A DNA stretch of 64,000 nucleotides from Istiophorus platypterus (GCA_016859345.1 CM029122.1:25139075-25203074); one strand, 5' to 3'. Positions 1 to 13,000 are shown, numbered from the stretch's first letter. Notes: generated from the sequence alone by a model not told the origin. Numbers and translations are program-made.

Positions 1-850
1 CCTGATAACTGAAAGCTCTGCCCCCTGTTCTGCTTGTGGAGACTCTAGGAACCACAAGTAGTCCTGCATTCTGGGAACAAAGTGTTCTACTGGGATAAGA
101 AGGTACTATGAGCTCTTAGAGATAGGATGGTGTGTGGCCATCAAGAGCTTAGGAGGTGAGGAGGAGGATTTCAAATTGTATTCTGGATTTCACAGGGAAC
201 CAGTGCAGAGAAGCTAACACAGGAGATATATGATTTCTCTTCCTGGTTCTTGTCAATACTCTCACAGTAGCATTCTGAATCAGCTGGAGACTATTTAATG
301 TTTTATTGTGACAGCCTGATAATAGGGAGTTGCAATAATCAAACCTAGAAGTAACAGAAGCATGTATTAGTTTTCCTGCTTCATCTTGAGAAAGGACGTG
401 CCTGATTTTTGTGACATTATGAAGGTGAAAAAAGTCAGTCCTTGAAGTTTGCTTTATGAGGGAGTTAAAGGACATGTGCTGATCAAAGACAATTCCAAGA
501 TTCCTAGCGGTGCTGCTAGAGGGCAGAGTGCTGGCATATAGAATAAGTATGTCATTAGATAATGTGTTTCTGAGGTGCTGCAGGCAAAGCACAATAACTT
601 AAGTTTTATCAAAGTTCAACAGTGGGACATTCCTGATCATCCAGATCTTTATACCCCTAAGACAGACTTGAAGTTTAGATAACTGATTGGTTTCATCTGG
701 CTCATTGATAGGTACAATTGGGTGTCATCTGCATAACAATAGTAGTTTATGGAGTGTTTCCTGATAATATTTCCTAGAGTGATGAGCCCAGTTAGATGCA
801 ATAAAGCCACGTGAGTAAGAATGCAAGAAAGTCTGCCTTAGATGAAATGG
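1..850 (-). mobile_element. L2-like LINE relic, RT 3' portion (runs off window start)
   Basis: Reverse transcriptase remnant of a non-LTR retrotransposon of the CR1/L2/Rex1 group, read on the minus strand. The complement of 724-735 encodes the RT active-site box YADD, followed by DTQLY-like residues. Downstream on the minus strand, 149-592 is an open frame of 147 codons with the group's thumb-region signatures ARNLGIVFDQ, SRFDYCNSLLSGC, LIQNATVRVLTRTRKR and PVLASLHWFPVKSRIQF. Positions 1-60 match the SRTGGRAFSYQAPL segment also present at 32.5-32.7 kb, so the element continues left of the window. The 5' end is truncated near 850, just before the GVPQGS box. Stops and frame changes mark it as dead. 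The L2 label rests on motif memory; Rex1 group is the alternative. Confidence 0.85.
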
Positions 851-1396
851 GAAATTACAACTGGATTTATTGAGCATGAGTCTGTTATATTATCACTGAG
901 GAGGTGAAGTGATGTGCACTGTGTGCATGAACCATTACAGTTTGGTATATACAAGTAAAGAGTGCATTTTCAACTGTCCTCATGATAGATGAGAACAACA
1001 TGCAACAATGTAACATAAGGTTGTAGTACTCAACAGCATCATATATTTCTGCCGCAGGGTTTGCTGCAAAGTTGCTGCAGTAAGCACTCAGCAACCAACA
1101 ATTAAACACGATGTAGGCTAACATTAAAAACAAAAACTTTCTTTGAACACACAACTGCTGATGTATTTATCTTGATTTTGTCAAATAATTTTGAGGTCAT
1201 AAATAGGATATAGATTACATAAGCAATCAGCTTGTAATTATTTCTGGTTAACAGTATGTTCAGACCAAATGCATTTCAGCATTTTATATATCCATAGACT
1301 TATCTGACACCCAGAACCTAAATGCATGTAATTGAAGTCCATGGTTAAATCACTAGGTTATTTCTTCCTTGCTCTGTTATCTGACAATAGACAAAT
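851..1396. other. AT-rich non-coding spacer
   Basis: No gene, terminal repeat or recognisable transposon motif seen. The 89-codon open frame on the minus strand has no domain-like features. Confidence 0.5.
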
Positions 1397-1470
1397 ACAG
1401 TGGGGTCCAAAATTCTGAGACCATTTTCCCAATCACTTGAATGGAAAATTCAGCTGCTTTAAAAGACAAA
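1397..1470. mobile_element. Solo Tc1-type terminal inverted repeat (cagtggggtccaaaa family)
   Basis: Starts TA then cagtggggtccaaaattctg and continues with gagacca, which is the outward end of a fish Tc1-like transposon as I remember it. The complement of 19,963-19,989 carries the matching end (cagtagagtccaaaagtctg followed by agac). No transposase reading is visible between 1,470 and 1,997, so this is an isolated end or a heavily deleted copy. Confidence 0.45.
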
Positions 1471-1997
1471 TTAGAAGATCAGAGACAGCAGAAGGAACAA
1501 GGGAAGAACAGACATTTAAGGGGCTAATTTTCATTGTAATGTTTGGTTTTGTAGGCAGCAATGGTTAAAGTTTTTCTCTCTGTCTCCCTCTGTCACTATT
1601 TCTCTTGAAGCTGTCCAGGTTGTTAAAAGATATTTATTACAGATATACTGTATGTATGGCATTCCAAAGAGATGGTGTTATATGGTATTATACCCTGTGC
1701 AACTGTGTAATTTGAAGGACAAAATTATAATAATTTATTAAATGAATTGCTGTTCCAATCTTCCTCTACATTTGTGTAAATCCTTTCAACTTAGTACAGT
1801 AGGTCCAATACCCATGTGGGTAATGATGGAGATACCATGATGTAATGATTTGGGGAGGGGGGGGTGATTGAGAGGAATGGCCTGCCTAATCTGAACTTTT
1901 ATAATGTGTTGTAATTGGAATTCTGTTCTTGTCATGGATTGGCCATAACAAATACCATGTTCAAGCATAGGTTCATAAGTGTACTTGGTACTAGAAC
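1471..1997. other. AT-rich non-coding spacer
   Basis: Nothing identifiable. It contains a short G-run at about 1856-1864. The open frames here are short and show no protein-like composition. Confidence 0.45.
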
Positions 1998-2171
1998 ACC
2001 CTAGGCCTATGACTGATTATTGACTTTGTGATCGTATCATCAGATCTGCAGCTGTTCATCTTGGACAATAAGGTAGAGAGAGGAGCAGAGCTATCAACTA
2101 AAAGAAACTTTCTGTAATGTACAGGTTTCTGTAATGGAAGCAACCTGAGAACCACCTGATGGACACCAGAG

Positions 2172-2629
2172 ATGATGGAGGCTGTCAAGCTGAAGGACAT
2201 TTTTTGGGTGTGGTTTGCCCAGGGGTTTCTCGAATCAGCAGATGGTTACCACATGGCAAGAAAGGCTGTGGCAGCTATGGATGCAGGAGTTTTGGAAGGT
2301 TTAGGAGGGGGACTTTCAGTTTTCTGTGACAAAGCTCTGGCAAATCATCAGATGACAAAGGGAGGGAAAGCAGTGCTTGGCCTATGCTACGCTGGGAAGT
2401 TCTGCTGACGGAATTCCTGAACCTGACCAACATGTCCTCTGAGGAAGAGGCAGAGTTTGAAGACTCAAGGGAAGCCTTACTCATATATCTGGCAAAGGTA
2501 GCTGAGATAGTGAAAAAGGTCCTCGGCAGTAAGATGCTAGGTGAGGATAAGATTTGCTCTGAAATGCTGAAAGACATTGTTGGGCTGTCTTGGCTGTCAC
2601 ACTTCTTTCATCATCTAATTCCACATTGA
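2172..2629 (+). pseudogene. Rex3 ORF fragment, RT N-terminal region, frameshifted
   Basis: Two open stretches, 2172-2408 and 2384-2629, lie in different plus frames and together read as the segment linking the endonuclease to the reverse transcriptase of Rex3. The first carries VWFAQGFLESADGYHMARKA and the second carries NMSSEEEAEFEDS and IVGLSWLS. The change of frame in the 2384-2408 overlap breaks the protein. No catalytic RT motif survives in an open frame. Confidence 0.75.
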
Positions 2630-2969
2630 GGTTAGGGACAGTTCCTTTGGAACGGCACGCTGGTTAAAAAAGAGAGACCAGAGGATGTGCTCTAATTATC
2701 ACGCTACTCAGCTTCTGAGTTTAGGACAGGGTGCTGGAAAGGAGGCTCAGACTGATAGTGAAACTTCCAATCCATTAGAAGCTATGTAGATTCTGACCTG
2801 GACATGGAAGAATGGATCAACTCATTACCCTTGCAAACCTACTGGAGGGGTGTTGGGAGTTTGGAGAAGGCTTACAATGGTGTCATTCAGGTGGTATTGT
2901 GTGGGGTACATATAGGGGTCCTGGAGCCATTACAATGAGCCATCACGTTTTTATATAATCAGAGTGGGA

Positions 2970-2993
2970 GTTGTACCCTAGAAAGGGTACAAC
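2970..2993. repeat. Perfect 10-bp inverted repeat, 4-nt loop, inside Rex3 relic
   Basis: gttgtaccct (2970-2979), agaa, agggtacaac (2984-2993). It sits in decayed Rex3 sequence, so it is probably a chance or mutational product. Confidence 0.7.
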
Positions 2994-3412
2994 TAGTTGT
3001 TGCTCCGGAGGTGGGGTTTAATTATCATGGGGTCTCTTTCTTGAGAGGGTAAAATGGAGCATGAGTTCAGTTGACGGATTGCTGACCCAATCAATGCCAG
3101 CATTGTACTGGACTGTTGTGGTGAAGAAGTTGCTGAGCTGGAAGACAAAGCTTTCAATTTACCAGTCATCTATGTTTAAGCCATCATCTATGGTCATGAG
3201 CTTTGGATACCAAATGAAAGAATGAGATGTGAATGCAAGGGACCAAAATGGGTTTCCTCTGTAGGGGGCTGGGTACACCCTTAGAGAGTAGGTATGTAGA
3301 TCAGACATCTAGATGGAGATCCTATTCAGGACTACCTTGCTTCACCTTCACAAACTGCGACCAAACTTTGGATAAGCAGTTGAAAATGGATGGATGAAAT
3401 AAAAAAAAGTCC

Positions 3413-4283
3413 AGATGCAATGAATTCTTTATTAAGTCTTTCAACAGTCTGCACTAAGATATCAGTGATGGGTGCTCAATCATTTTAAATGTACATACAG
3501 CTGATCACATATATTTTGTCATATTTTTATCAGGGTTATAAGATAATGAGTTCCAGTAGCACATAATCAGGTTTTAATCAACATAAGCGATTCTGAAATG
3601 GCATGAAATCTCTCTGGGCAGAATTTTTCATGGAGTTGTTCTTTGCTTTTTTTTTTTTTACCTTCACCTCTGTGTAAAATCTAAAATGCTTAATGTGTTC
3701 TGCTGTGTTTCAATCTTCCTACAGGCAAAGGAGTTTCCAGTATTGATTTGAGCCTGTTTTACATATCTCGCCAACTGAATGTGTTCTACCGATTTCTGTC
3801 AATAACAATTATGCCAGTTCTGCGTCGAGTCAGCTAACAAAAGATTCAAAATTTAATGTAATTAATAGAGATGGTTAATCTTTAAATGTGTAAATATGTT
3901 GATTTAAACATGAAAAACAGCATGAACAGCATTTGACAAACACAAGGTTGAATAAGGGCATGTTAATTTGCCAGAGCTGAGCAATTAGGTGGAACACAAC
4001 ACTAATTTCATCTCTATTCCTCTGGGATATGATAATGTACTATGCGGAGAATCATTACATGGATAGGCACTACATGTTCATGCTTTCAAGTGACTGTTAA
4101 TTATTCATTTAATATTTTTTAAACTATGTCCAACTGGGATTGTAGCCAACAGTAAGCTGTTCAGCAAAACTGCACTATGTGACAGAGATCCAGATACATC
4201 AGAATGAAATAGCCCCATCACAGAGAAGCATGTATAAACAAATAATGTGTTGCTTAAGCAGACAATATCTCAGGGTGTATATG

Positions 4284-4284
<1 letters not shown>
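3413..4284. other. Non-coding, AT-rich
   Basis: No coding or repeat signature, apart from a T-run at about 3649-3659. Confidence 0.5.

Positions 4285-4317
<33 letters not shown>
4285..4317. repeat. (TG)n microsatellite
   Basis: Uninterrupted TG dinucleotides, about 16.5 units. Confidence 0.97.
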
Positions 4318-4318
<1 letters not shown>

Positions 4319-5316
4319 GCTCAGATATGTGTGATACTGACCACCCAACCTGTCTAAATGAAATACGGGGAGACCGGGACTGTCATTCAAAAGTAGCTAA
4401 GTATAAAAACAGCCATAATGGAAAGATTAAAAAAAGGGGAAAGGCCCGTTAACATCACTGGTTGATGTGACATGACCTTGTCTGAAAAATAGCTATGATT
4501 ATGGAGTGTTGTACACCCCCCCAGATAAGGGAATGACTATTCCTGGGCTGCAGAGCTGAGGCCTCAGAAAGTCCTCATGTCCCCTTCAGGCTCATGCTTC
4601 TCCATTTATCTCAGATACCAGGGGGGTTGGAAAAGGGGTGGCCTGGGGGTAGAGAGGGCCTTCTACTGGGAGAGTAATGAGAGGCACTATGAAGCTAAGT
4701 TTGTGAAATGGAGGAGGGAAAGCAATCCCAGCTCGGAGGTTCTTCAGGATGAAGACCCAATGGCTGATCCTCTAACCTTTGACCAAGCACATTAGTCCCA
4801 GGGGCCTGGGGCTCAACATGGACTCTAAACAGGGGGCCAACCTTTTGTAAAACAACTGAGGGATTTCTAAGGGGGAATAGTCTCAGAATTTAAAAGAGAG
4901 CCATGCATTTTGAGCAACAAAAATAATGTGACCACAAACATATTAAGTAGTTGTTTTTGAGGTTTTACACCACATAAGATGTGGTTTGCCCATTTGAAAT
5001 TGAAAAGACTGGACTGAAATAAACATCCAGCCTATTTATGAAACTGTTTCTCAATGTTATTATTTCGTCATGTCACTTTAGTAGTTGCAACAGTAGCAGA
5101 AATGCAGAAAGAAACACATTAGTGTTTTTGCACAGAATGATGACTGTGGATTCAGTGCTTTTTCACTTTCACTGGATGTGAGAAAAAGATCTCGATGACT
5201 ACTATGTACTTCTGGAATTATAGGAAACAAAACAAGTGTCAATATTGTTTGAGGACTGGTATTCAGAAAATTTGGGGACAACTTGAGGCTGGTTTCTGCT
5301 TGACTTCATCCATTGC

Positions 5317-5318
<2 letters not shown>
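4318..5318. other. Non-coding; richer GC patch 4,440-4,830
   Basis: Unique-looking sequence. 4,440-4,830 is less AT-rich than its surroundings and contains a 72-codon open frame without recognisable motifs. I would not call it a gene. Confidence 0.4.
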
Positions 5319-5378
<60 letters not shown>

Positions 5379-5385
5379 TAATAAA
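5319..5385. repeat. (TAA)n microsatellite
   Basis: About 19 TAA units, degenerating to TAAAAA after 5375. The poly-isoleucine open frame across it is an artefact of the repeat. Confidence 0.97.
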
Positions 5386-6889
5386 TTAGTCATTATTAGT
5401 CTTGTTGTTATTATACAGCATTAAGTGGTACCTGTATTGTGCTATGGCCCCCTCTCCATTGGATAACTTTTGATATGATGTGGAGTCATATAAATAAAAT
5501 TGTTTTTTGTTTTTTTGTTTTTTTTTTTATTTAATTGCTGTGTGCTGGTCTGGTTGTTTCTCAGACAGAACTAGAGGAAAGGTAACTCATGTCACATATC
5601 AGATACTACACTGGCTAACCAATCTATTGCAATGTATCAGTCTGTCACACTCGTCACATATACCAACAGCAATGACACAGTCGGAAAGAGGAATAGAGGC
5701 AGTTATTAATACACCTGCAAATAACCAAACCTAAACCCAGCTAAAGCTTCAAATTTTCTGCAACAAACTCAGACCCAACTGGGTCCCCAGAAAGTACCTG
5801 AGTTTCTGGTTTTATTTGGGTTATAGTGTTGCATAAAATTTTGGGCTCAGGTTGGGCTAATGGGTAGCATGACTTCACACACCATTTGCAGATCGAAAAG
5901 CCAGTGTTAGACTCATTACTCTGCATATTGATACCTTGCTCTAGTTTAAATTATTACCTTTTTTGGGGCTAACAGAATAATGAAGAAAAGAGGCACACAG
6001 AGAGGCAACATCACATTCAAGGTAAGTAATGCACATTACAACCTGGTACCAGCCTGTGGCCTGGGGGTTGGGAACCACTATTTTAAGCATCTTCAGATAC
6101 TTCTTTGACATCTTGTGCAAACAGAACCAAGAGAATAATTGACAAAGTTACACTGTGTCATTTAGGGTTGAAGCATGGCAAAAAAAACCTAAAATGTGGC
6201 TTAAGGGATGGTAAAAGTTGATTGTTGCACAAATGACCTATGCAGTTCCAAAGTTGCCTCTGTGCTCTCACTCCCTATTGTACATCCATCCACACTTTTC
6301 ACACATACATTTCCTTACTCGAACATCTCCTGATTAGGAATGGATCAACAGGAGAAATACAAGGCTCATCAGATTTAGTTTCCAGAGGTGGCGTGTGCAA
6401 AGAAATTGACTACTAATATCCTGTTGAGATGCACATGGCTCCCATTGATTTCCCATTCCCTGACAACCCTTCTCCCATTGCCCCAGCCTATGTCATTCAA
6501 AGTCCACCTATTTAGCTAGCAAAAGACTGCTCCCTAACTAAGCTGTCCGAAACCGGGTGATCACAAAAGAACTATATTTTTTTTAGAGTTTGTAGTGTAT
6601 TTGCTGAAGGGCTAATTCTGATCTTAAATAAATGTATCACTCTCTACCTCTATGTCTGTCATTAGCATCCCACACCACCCAGTCTCTCCATCTCCATGAG
6701 CAAGCTATTGGAGAAAAGAGGGGGTTGCAGCCAAACACAGGAGCTTCACTGAAACACCAGCAAGTTGGCAGTCAAGGGAACATAACCAGTAGTTTAGATG
6801 AAACTGAATTATCAGTCTGCCCCTATTACTCTAATAATTGGCAAATGGCAACCTTTTTCCTTTTTCTTGTGTACCAGTGTCATTAATGT
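5386..6889. other. Non-coding; possible small hAT-like scraps
   Basis: 5,735-5,880 has gggtc/gggctcaggttgggct-like wording. 6,030-6,070 has ggtaccagcctgtggcctgg, reminiscent of hAT-type ends. Neither is long enough to classify. No gene seen. Confidence 0.35.
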
Positions 6890-7130
6890 TCATATGGTAC
6901 TGGCCTTAATGGTGGCATTATAAAATGATAATGGACTTTAAAGGTCAGCTTGCATATGGTCAGATGCTGTAATTAGCCCAAAGGAAAAGCAGTCTATTAA
7001 TGACAGCATTATCCAGAGCTTGTTTGCACAATTATTTTCTAAAACCTCACAAGGGATTTAGCAAAAGTTGTTTGTGGATTAAAGGCTTCACTTTGCAATG
7101 TAAATAAGGCTAAGTAAATTAAATTGGAAA
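6890..7130. promoter_or_regulatory. Candidate conserved non-coding element (unverified)
   Basis: This patch is low in simple sequence and contains a homeodomain-type core gtaattag (6969-6976) and attaatgacag with a MEIS/TGIF-type TGACAG at 7001-7006. That is the look of a vertebrate enhancer, but this is inference from composition and motif content only. Confidence 0.2.
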
Positions 7131-7494
7131 AAAAGCAGAATCCAAGGTAAATTTATAGCCCCACTTGTGGGGGCATAAGAAGTGGCAGTATTGGTTGGTC
7201 AACGACTTTGGTTCAGACTTAAACACTGACTTTCAACATGTATTGGCTGGATTGTCATGATGTTTGGTACAGTCATTCATCCACGATACATGATACATTT
7301 ACAAGAAAGAAAATTAAAATTTTATTGTTTTAAGATTAATCTATGACAAAATAAAGTGTGCAAGAAGTGAAATGGTATAAATACTTTCTGAAGGGACCAT
7401 ACATGTTTCCCAAAAGATGTAGTGTAACGTAGTTGGTGATGCTCTGACCTTTTCACCTAACAACATCTGTGTCATTTACAGGTGCTTATGATTT

Positions 7495-7735
7495 TACATC
7501 CAATTAAGTTCAAAAATTTGGACAGTGACAAACTTTTGCAATTTTTCCTCTACACACCATCTAAATATATTTGAAACAAACAAATCAAGATGTGATCGAA
7601 GTGTATAATTTCAACTTTAATTCACGGGGTTTCTCAAAAGTTTTACATTGACCATTCAGGAATTACAGCCATTTTTATAGATAGTCCATCATTTTAAGAG
7701 GCTCAGAAGTATATGGACGAACCAAAATCCAAAAT
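7495..7735. mobile_element. Tc1-like terminal repeat, long-TIR family (copy 1)
   Basis: Begins aagttcaaaaatttggacag, continues through aatcaagatgtgatcgaagt and tttcaactttaattcacggg, and ends near aggctcagaagtatatggac. The same wording occurs at 45,301-45,450 and, inverted, at 40,100-40,290. It is therefore the roughly 200-bp inverted terminal repeat of one Tc1-like family. No transposase frame follows within the next kilobase, so it is a solo end or a deletion product. Confidence 0.75.
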
Positions 7736-9978
7736 ATCACCGTAAAAACATTTGACTCTAATATTTCAGCGTGATAAAACAAAAATTTTGAACCTTGCTT
7801 TATCAATTGTTTAGATTTCTGTTCTGGAAATTTATGGAAATTTATGCATATTTAATTACTTATTTCAAAATTTGCATATTTAACCATAGCATTTAGAAAA
7901 CTTGTAATACACAAATAATTTTCTAAATACAAGTAATCAACTGGAAAGGTTTCATGGTGATTCTTACACTATTATCCTGTAGAGTTTTGCCTTAAATTTT
8001 TTTTGTTTGGACCTTCCTTTTTTAATGTAATGTTTAGATGAAATTTTTTAATGTGCAGACTGCAGAAAGATGAGAAACTGCCATGGCAGAAGATAAAATA
8101 AACAAATTTATGAAATTCCAATCAGAATCAGCTGTATTTTCTGTTCAATGCTTGTTAGCAAAGGCTAGCATGCTGACTTGCGAATGTAAGATGGCAAACA
8201 TGGTAAATGCTAAATATTACCTGCTTGTTATTATTGTCATGGTGAGTAAAAGCTTCACAGAGCCACTAGTGTGTTTTTAATAAATCTTAATCTTGTTCAA
8301 TAGTGAGTTTGAGTACGTATACCAATAGCCATAACAAATTATTGCTTCAATCAAATGCCATTGATCTCCTTTGTGTGGTGTAGAAGTCTGTGAGTGTGTG
8401 ACTGGAAGGAGGAAGTGAGAAAAAAGCAATACCAGTTTTATCGCTGATGCTGTTGAAAAAGAACGATAGTGAGGGTTAGAGATAAGGAATTAAAAGAATG
8501 GGAGTTAGCATACAGGAGACTAAGGGGCAGGGAGGGGAGGAAAAATACAGGGCCATTTAATCTATTTCCCATTTAACCCTTAGAAGAAAAAAAAGGCAGA
8601 GAGAGAGCTTTAGCAGGAAATGACAGCAGATAAACAGACTCATTATTACACTGCCCACCATGGGACAGAATTCCATTTTTAAATTCTGCTGAGATACACT
8701 AGTATAAGGAGACCATAATTATTACAGATATCTCTTAAATAGACATGTCATATCTGTCCAATCACTGTCTGGAGGGAATTACCTTTGGTCTGAATGCTGT
8801 CTTCGTTCTCTGTTTTGTTGCTTTGCTAAAAAAGGAAACAGTTCCTTTTTATCTTGATGTGCAACGATAGATTGGGCAGCACAAGCTATAATCTGTATCC
8901 GCTGCATTTACAGGCAAAAGACTGGGATAAAGTGCATGTCATGTATACAGATATGGACTTTATAAAAATAACAGACAGAAATGATTTATTTTGCTCTTCT
9001 CGTTGGCTACCACTGATCTAGTCCAGATTTCAAAGATTTCAAGATGATTCTGCTTTTATATATTTGGGAGAGGCCTGAGAGAAGATCTCCCCAAGAGGTA
9101 GGGAATCTGACAAGATTAAAAGAGAGAAAAAAAAAAAAGATTTATTTGAACATGGCAGCCTTCAACCATTGGACTTCCATATTAGGCTCAGCAAGTGCGT
9201 GATGAAAGGTGTGTGTGTGTGATTCATATTTTTTCACAGTAACTTTGTTTTGCTGAAACTGTGCTTGGGGTGTGACTGTGCACTCCTTTATTGTGTCTGA
9301 AGAGGAAAAAGAGAAATCAACCCAAAGAAAACAATATCTGCTGAAAAGAGACAAAGAGAAGGAGTGAGTCAAAAAGAGTGTTGAAATGGCAGTCCCTGAG
9401 ATGGATGACAAGAAATTCTTTCAGCTTGCATTTCCTTTTTCTTGCTTTATTCTGCACCTGTTGTAAAAAATGACCCAGCTTAAGGCATGGCAAATGTTCC
9501 ACTGCTCAGCTTTTTTTGTGTCATTGCTTAAGTGCAGTTAACTGCCATATGTATTTAAAAAACTACAATACATAAACTCCAAGAAAAAAAGGATTATAAA
9601 TGCTTTTTCATTTGGAGGCAGGTTTTGTAGACAATGCTGCAATTAAAACCAAACGTTATGGTCTGGGTTTTACCAGTCAAACTGGAAGGTAAGTCAACTA
9701 AAAGAAGAAAAGAGGATTTGTTCAGTGATTTAGAGATATTTTTCTATTGTCTCCTTTATTGGGTATCATATATTAAATAAAAATAAATATGTTTCTTTTT
9801 AAAAAATATACGAAGCACAAAGACTAAGGCTGGTGTCTTACAAAATATTTACAAGTTATCTAGGTACTTGGAGAAAGCCTTGGAAACCAGGGAGTGTAGA
9901 GTGCTGTCAGGAAAAACTTTTGGCTTGGAGCATATACTGTATTTTCTCTCCTCTGCAGTTCAGGGCAAAATCTGATTT
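7736..9978. other. Non-coding, AT-rich
   Basis: No supported gene. It includes a tandem ggaaatttat pair near 7,825-7,850, short A-runs and gtgtgtgtgtgtg near 9,209-9,221. The open frames are short and unconvincing. Confidence 0.45.
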
Positions 9979-9989
9979 AAAAAAAAAAA

Positions 9990-10044
<55 letters not shown>
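9979..10044. repeat. Poly(A) tract followed by (AT)18
   Basis: 9979-10009 is A-rich with a single TT interruption, and 10009-10044 is a pure AT dinucleotide run. It could be the degraded tail of a retroposon, but no body was recognised upstream. Confidence 0.95.
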
Positions 10045-10046
<2 letters not shown>

Positions 10047-13000
10047 CATGTATTACCATAAAATACAATGGTTATGCAGATGATTATTTCTACATATATA
10101 ATTGTATGCGGGGGTGAGACTAGGCTGGTACAGTCTGGTACTATGTACCACTAAAAGATTCAGTGGCGATATGCAGTACTGGAAAGAGGGAAGAGCAGCT
10201 ACCTGTTAAAACGCACATTCAAAACCAGTCACGGTCACACTTTTAGCAAGAAAATACATCTGCTAACATTATGTCATCTTAAACAACACTTTGTCTCCTT
10301 ATTAAGATCTTCTAAGTCATTCTGAATCGCCTCTGAACCGTCCATGCCGTGTTTTGATCCACGCTGGATGGAACCCAGCTGCCTTTCATTACTGCTAGTT
10401 AGCGTGAGCTGCAGCTGACTGATATCCAATGCTGTGGGTTTTTGGCAGGCAGACTTTTTTTGCAAAATCTCTCAGGTAAAATGTGTAGCAGAAAAAGTTG
10501 TGATGTTTCATGATAATCTGTTTGTTTGAATGACACAGACAGCAGCTCAGACAAGTTGTGTCTGAGGTGAAAATCAGGGATTGCTCTGTAACTAATTTCA
10601 ACAATAGGCAAAAGTGTGTGCCTGAAATGAACAATATAAATAGATCAAGGCTGTGGTAGTTGGACTGGCCAGAATTTAAAACTACTTTCACCCCTGATTG
10701 GATGACTAATTTATGTGGTAGTGTAATGTGTAATGTTACAGGAATACATCATGTTATATTCTTAATGTTGAGTATACTATAGCCATGTCTTGTCTCTTAT
10801 TCTGGAATATTCCAAGTGACTCAGAGATAAACACTACCTTAAAATTATAATTAGGGTGCATATTCATGTGCCAATTTAACAACATCATACTGTTGTTAGA
10901 GTATTCTTTCCATTAACTGTTATTCAGTGGCACTCTGCTGGGTAGAGTAAAAGGCACGGTTTATATTTTTTTTATATTTACTTCATATTTGCTACTTAAC
11001 AGATTCCTTAAAGACATTTCCCTGTTTTCTTAGTGTGGTGTGAGACAAGGTAATCCTTTTAGCCCTATTGTTTCCTGACCTCCACTGCTCAAGTTGCTTG
11101 TACGCATGTGGTATATTTCAATGTACACGATTCCTCATAAAGCCAAGCTTATCCAATTAATACAAAAAAAAAATTCTGGAATAGTCTGTTTCAAAACATT
11201 GTACTGATCCGGATCAGTAGCCTTTAGCCTTAAAACATTGAGGACTTAAAGGAATTAAAGGCAGGGCTCTTAACTTTTAGAACAACTATTTACTCAGGTC
11301 TTTAAGACAACTAGGTAAGTGTTTGAAGCTGTTTTTTATGCCCTTTTGTACATTGCAGAGTGACCTAAGATGAGGAATGAGTAAGGAAATTGCTAAATTT
11401 GGGGGGAAATTTTATCCTTAAAGCCACGAATACAGAATAGTACAGTCCATCCTTGATGCTGCCATGGTAACCTTGAATCACTTGTTGTAAACTAAAAACC
11501 AACACTGTAGTTGCGAGTAGATTATCCCATTTTCATCAAAAAGCTGTGATGAAACCCAGGGAAATTGCCCAAACTGCTAAAGCAGCAGTTTGCAATGTGG
11601 TCACAGAGCACTAGGGGTCAACTTAGCCCCAGATGTAAAATGGTGTTTATGGCTGCAAAGAATAAATCAATTTAAATTAATAGGAGCTCTTAGTGGATTT
11701 TGCTTTACTTTGAAAAGGTTACCAATGGCTGGGTTTTTTTCTCTTTTTCTTTAATTGTATGTGAGTCTGTGCTCATCTTCCTTAAGTTTCTCTGTAGCCT
11801 TTATGCCATGGTCAAGGACAAAAATAAACACAGGGGCCAGGTTGTCATTGACCGTGAGGCCCTGAGAACTTTGAGAAGGGGAATGGAATGGAGCTAAAGA
11901 AGAAAAATCAATCCACAGAGAGGAGAACACTGAGAGAAAAATAGTAAAAGTTTGTTTAAAAAATGTTATGGATGAAATTTCTGCCTTGTTAGCCATCATG
12001 ACAGGCCTCTCCAATAACTCAGGTGTGGCCTTTTCTAAAGCCTGTGAAAAATTGTACACCTTAAAAGAGAAACCTCGCTTCTTTTGCAGGTTTTGTTTAT
12101 CTTATTTCCTTGGTAGCTATAAAGCACAGAGAGTGATGTATCTGTCAGTGCTTTGATGGTATGTTGGCGGAGCGCAGCAGATAGAGGTGAGGGAAAACAC
12201 ATCACAACAACAAATAGGAAGTGACATGCATGTGTGCAGAAGAGCGTGTACAAACACCCACTCACGCAGACACTTAGGAACAAGCTCCAACTCCCAAAGA
12301 CACACATTTACTTTCTTGGTCCCTCAAACCCACAGAAATACTCAGACCATTTCAAGAGTGCATGTGGCATCTATCAGTGTGGCAAGATGGTGGGCTTAGT
12401 GTGCTCCATGGTGTGTGACCGCAACTGCCTTAGCCACTTCACAGTGTGTTTGCATTGCTTATCTGAGTCAGAGGCCAGGTCAGGAGGGGTCACAGCTTGT
12501 ATTTGCCTTGCTGATAGACTGGGTAATGAAAAGGGCTCCCAGCACAGAAGCCACAGATGCTTGGAACAAATACTCACTAGTTTTACTCCATCCTCATTCA
12601 TATCCCAAGATTGGCTACATCAGATTTTATCAGATGGAAAGCTCAATCTCATATTTCCATCAACTGAATCAAAATGAGAGAAAGTGTCTGAGCAGGGCAA
12701 AAAGCTGTCCTTCCATCCCTGTGGTCCACCTCTGGAGTGAATCTGACCACACTGACAACACTCTTCTTAAGGCCCTGGGCATACCACTGCTGCTCCTCTG
12801 CTATTGGCCCACAGGTGATTTAGCTGCATCAGAGGTAAAAACAAACTTTAAAAAATGTGTGGTCAGATCCAGCAATCAGTGGTCAAACCTCCAGCCCAAC
12901 TCTACCACCTATCATCCCGTCTTTCTCCATGCTCATGGAGTGCCAGTTAAAAAAAAAATAAACACAAGCTTTACCTGATATCACCTTTGTAGCTGCTGAA

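Larger units (their letters stand above)
1998..3412 (+). mobile_element. Rex3 (RTE-clade) LINE relic
   Basis: 5'-truncated, decayed copy of the teleost non-LTR element Rex3. Translation in shifting frames follows the Rex3 order. First comes the end of the endonuclease and linker, with gagaggagcagagctatcaa resembling the RGAELST segment. Then come VWFAQGFLESADGY, FLNLTNMSSEEEAEFEDS, LAKVAEIVKKVLGSKMLGED and IVGLSWLSHF. After these come the WLKKERPEDVL-like segment equivalent to FKKGD..VCSNYRGITLL at about 2660-2720 and the TYGHELW-like region at 3180-3220. The 3' end at 3370-3398 is diagnostic: ggataagcagttgaaaatgg followed by atgga repeats, the GATG-type tail of Rex3. Two frames (2172-2408 and 2384-2629) overlap out of phase, showing a frameshift, and stops are frequent. 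It is inactive and probably old. Confidence 0.85.

Noticed and set aside
5195..5389. Open frame ending in poly-isoleucine
   Set aside because: Produced by the (TAA)n microsatellite.
5735..5880. gggtc/gggctcaggttgggct-like text suggestive of a hAT non-autonomous element
   Set aside because: Only resemblance by eye; no terminal inverted repeat found.
6029..6072. hAT-like end (ggtaccagcctgtggcctgg)
   Set aside because: Too short to classify; no second end or target duplication seen.
12415..12978. 187-codon open frame, one of the longest in the window
   Set aside because: No recognisable domain, overlaps equally long frames on both strands, composition like random translation, ends at an A-run, and no convincing splice context.
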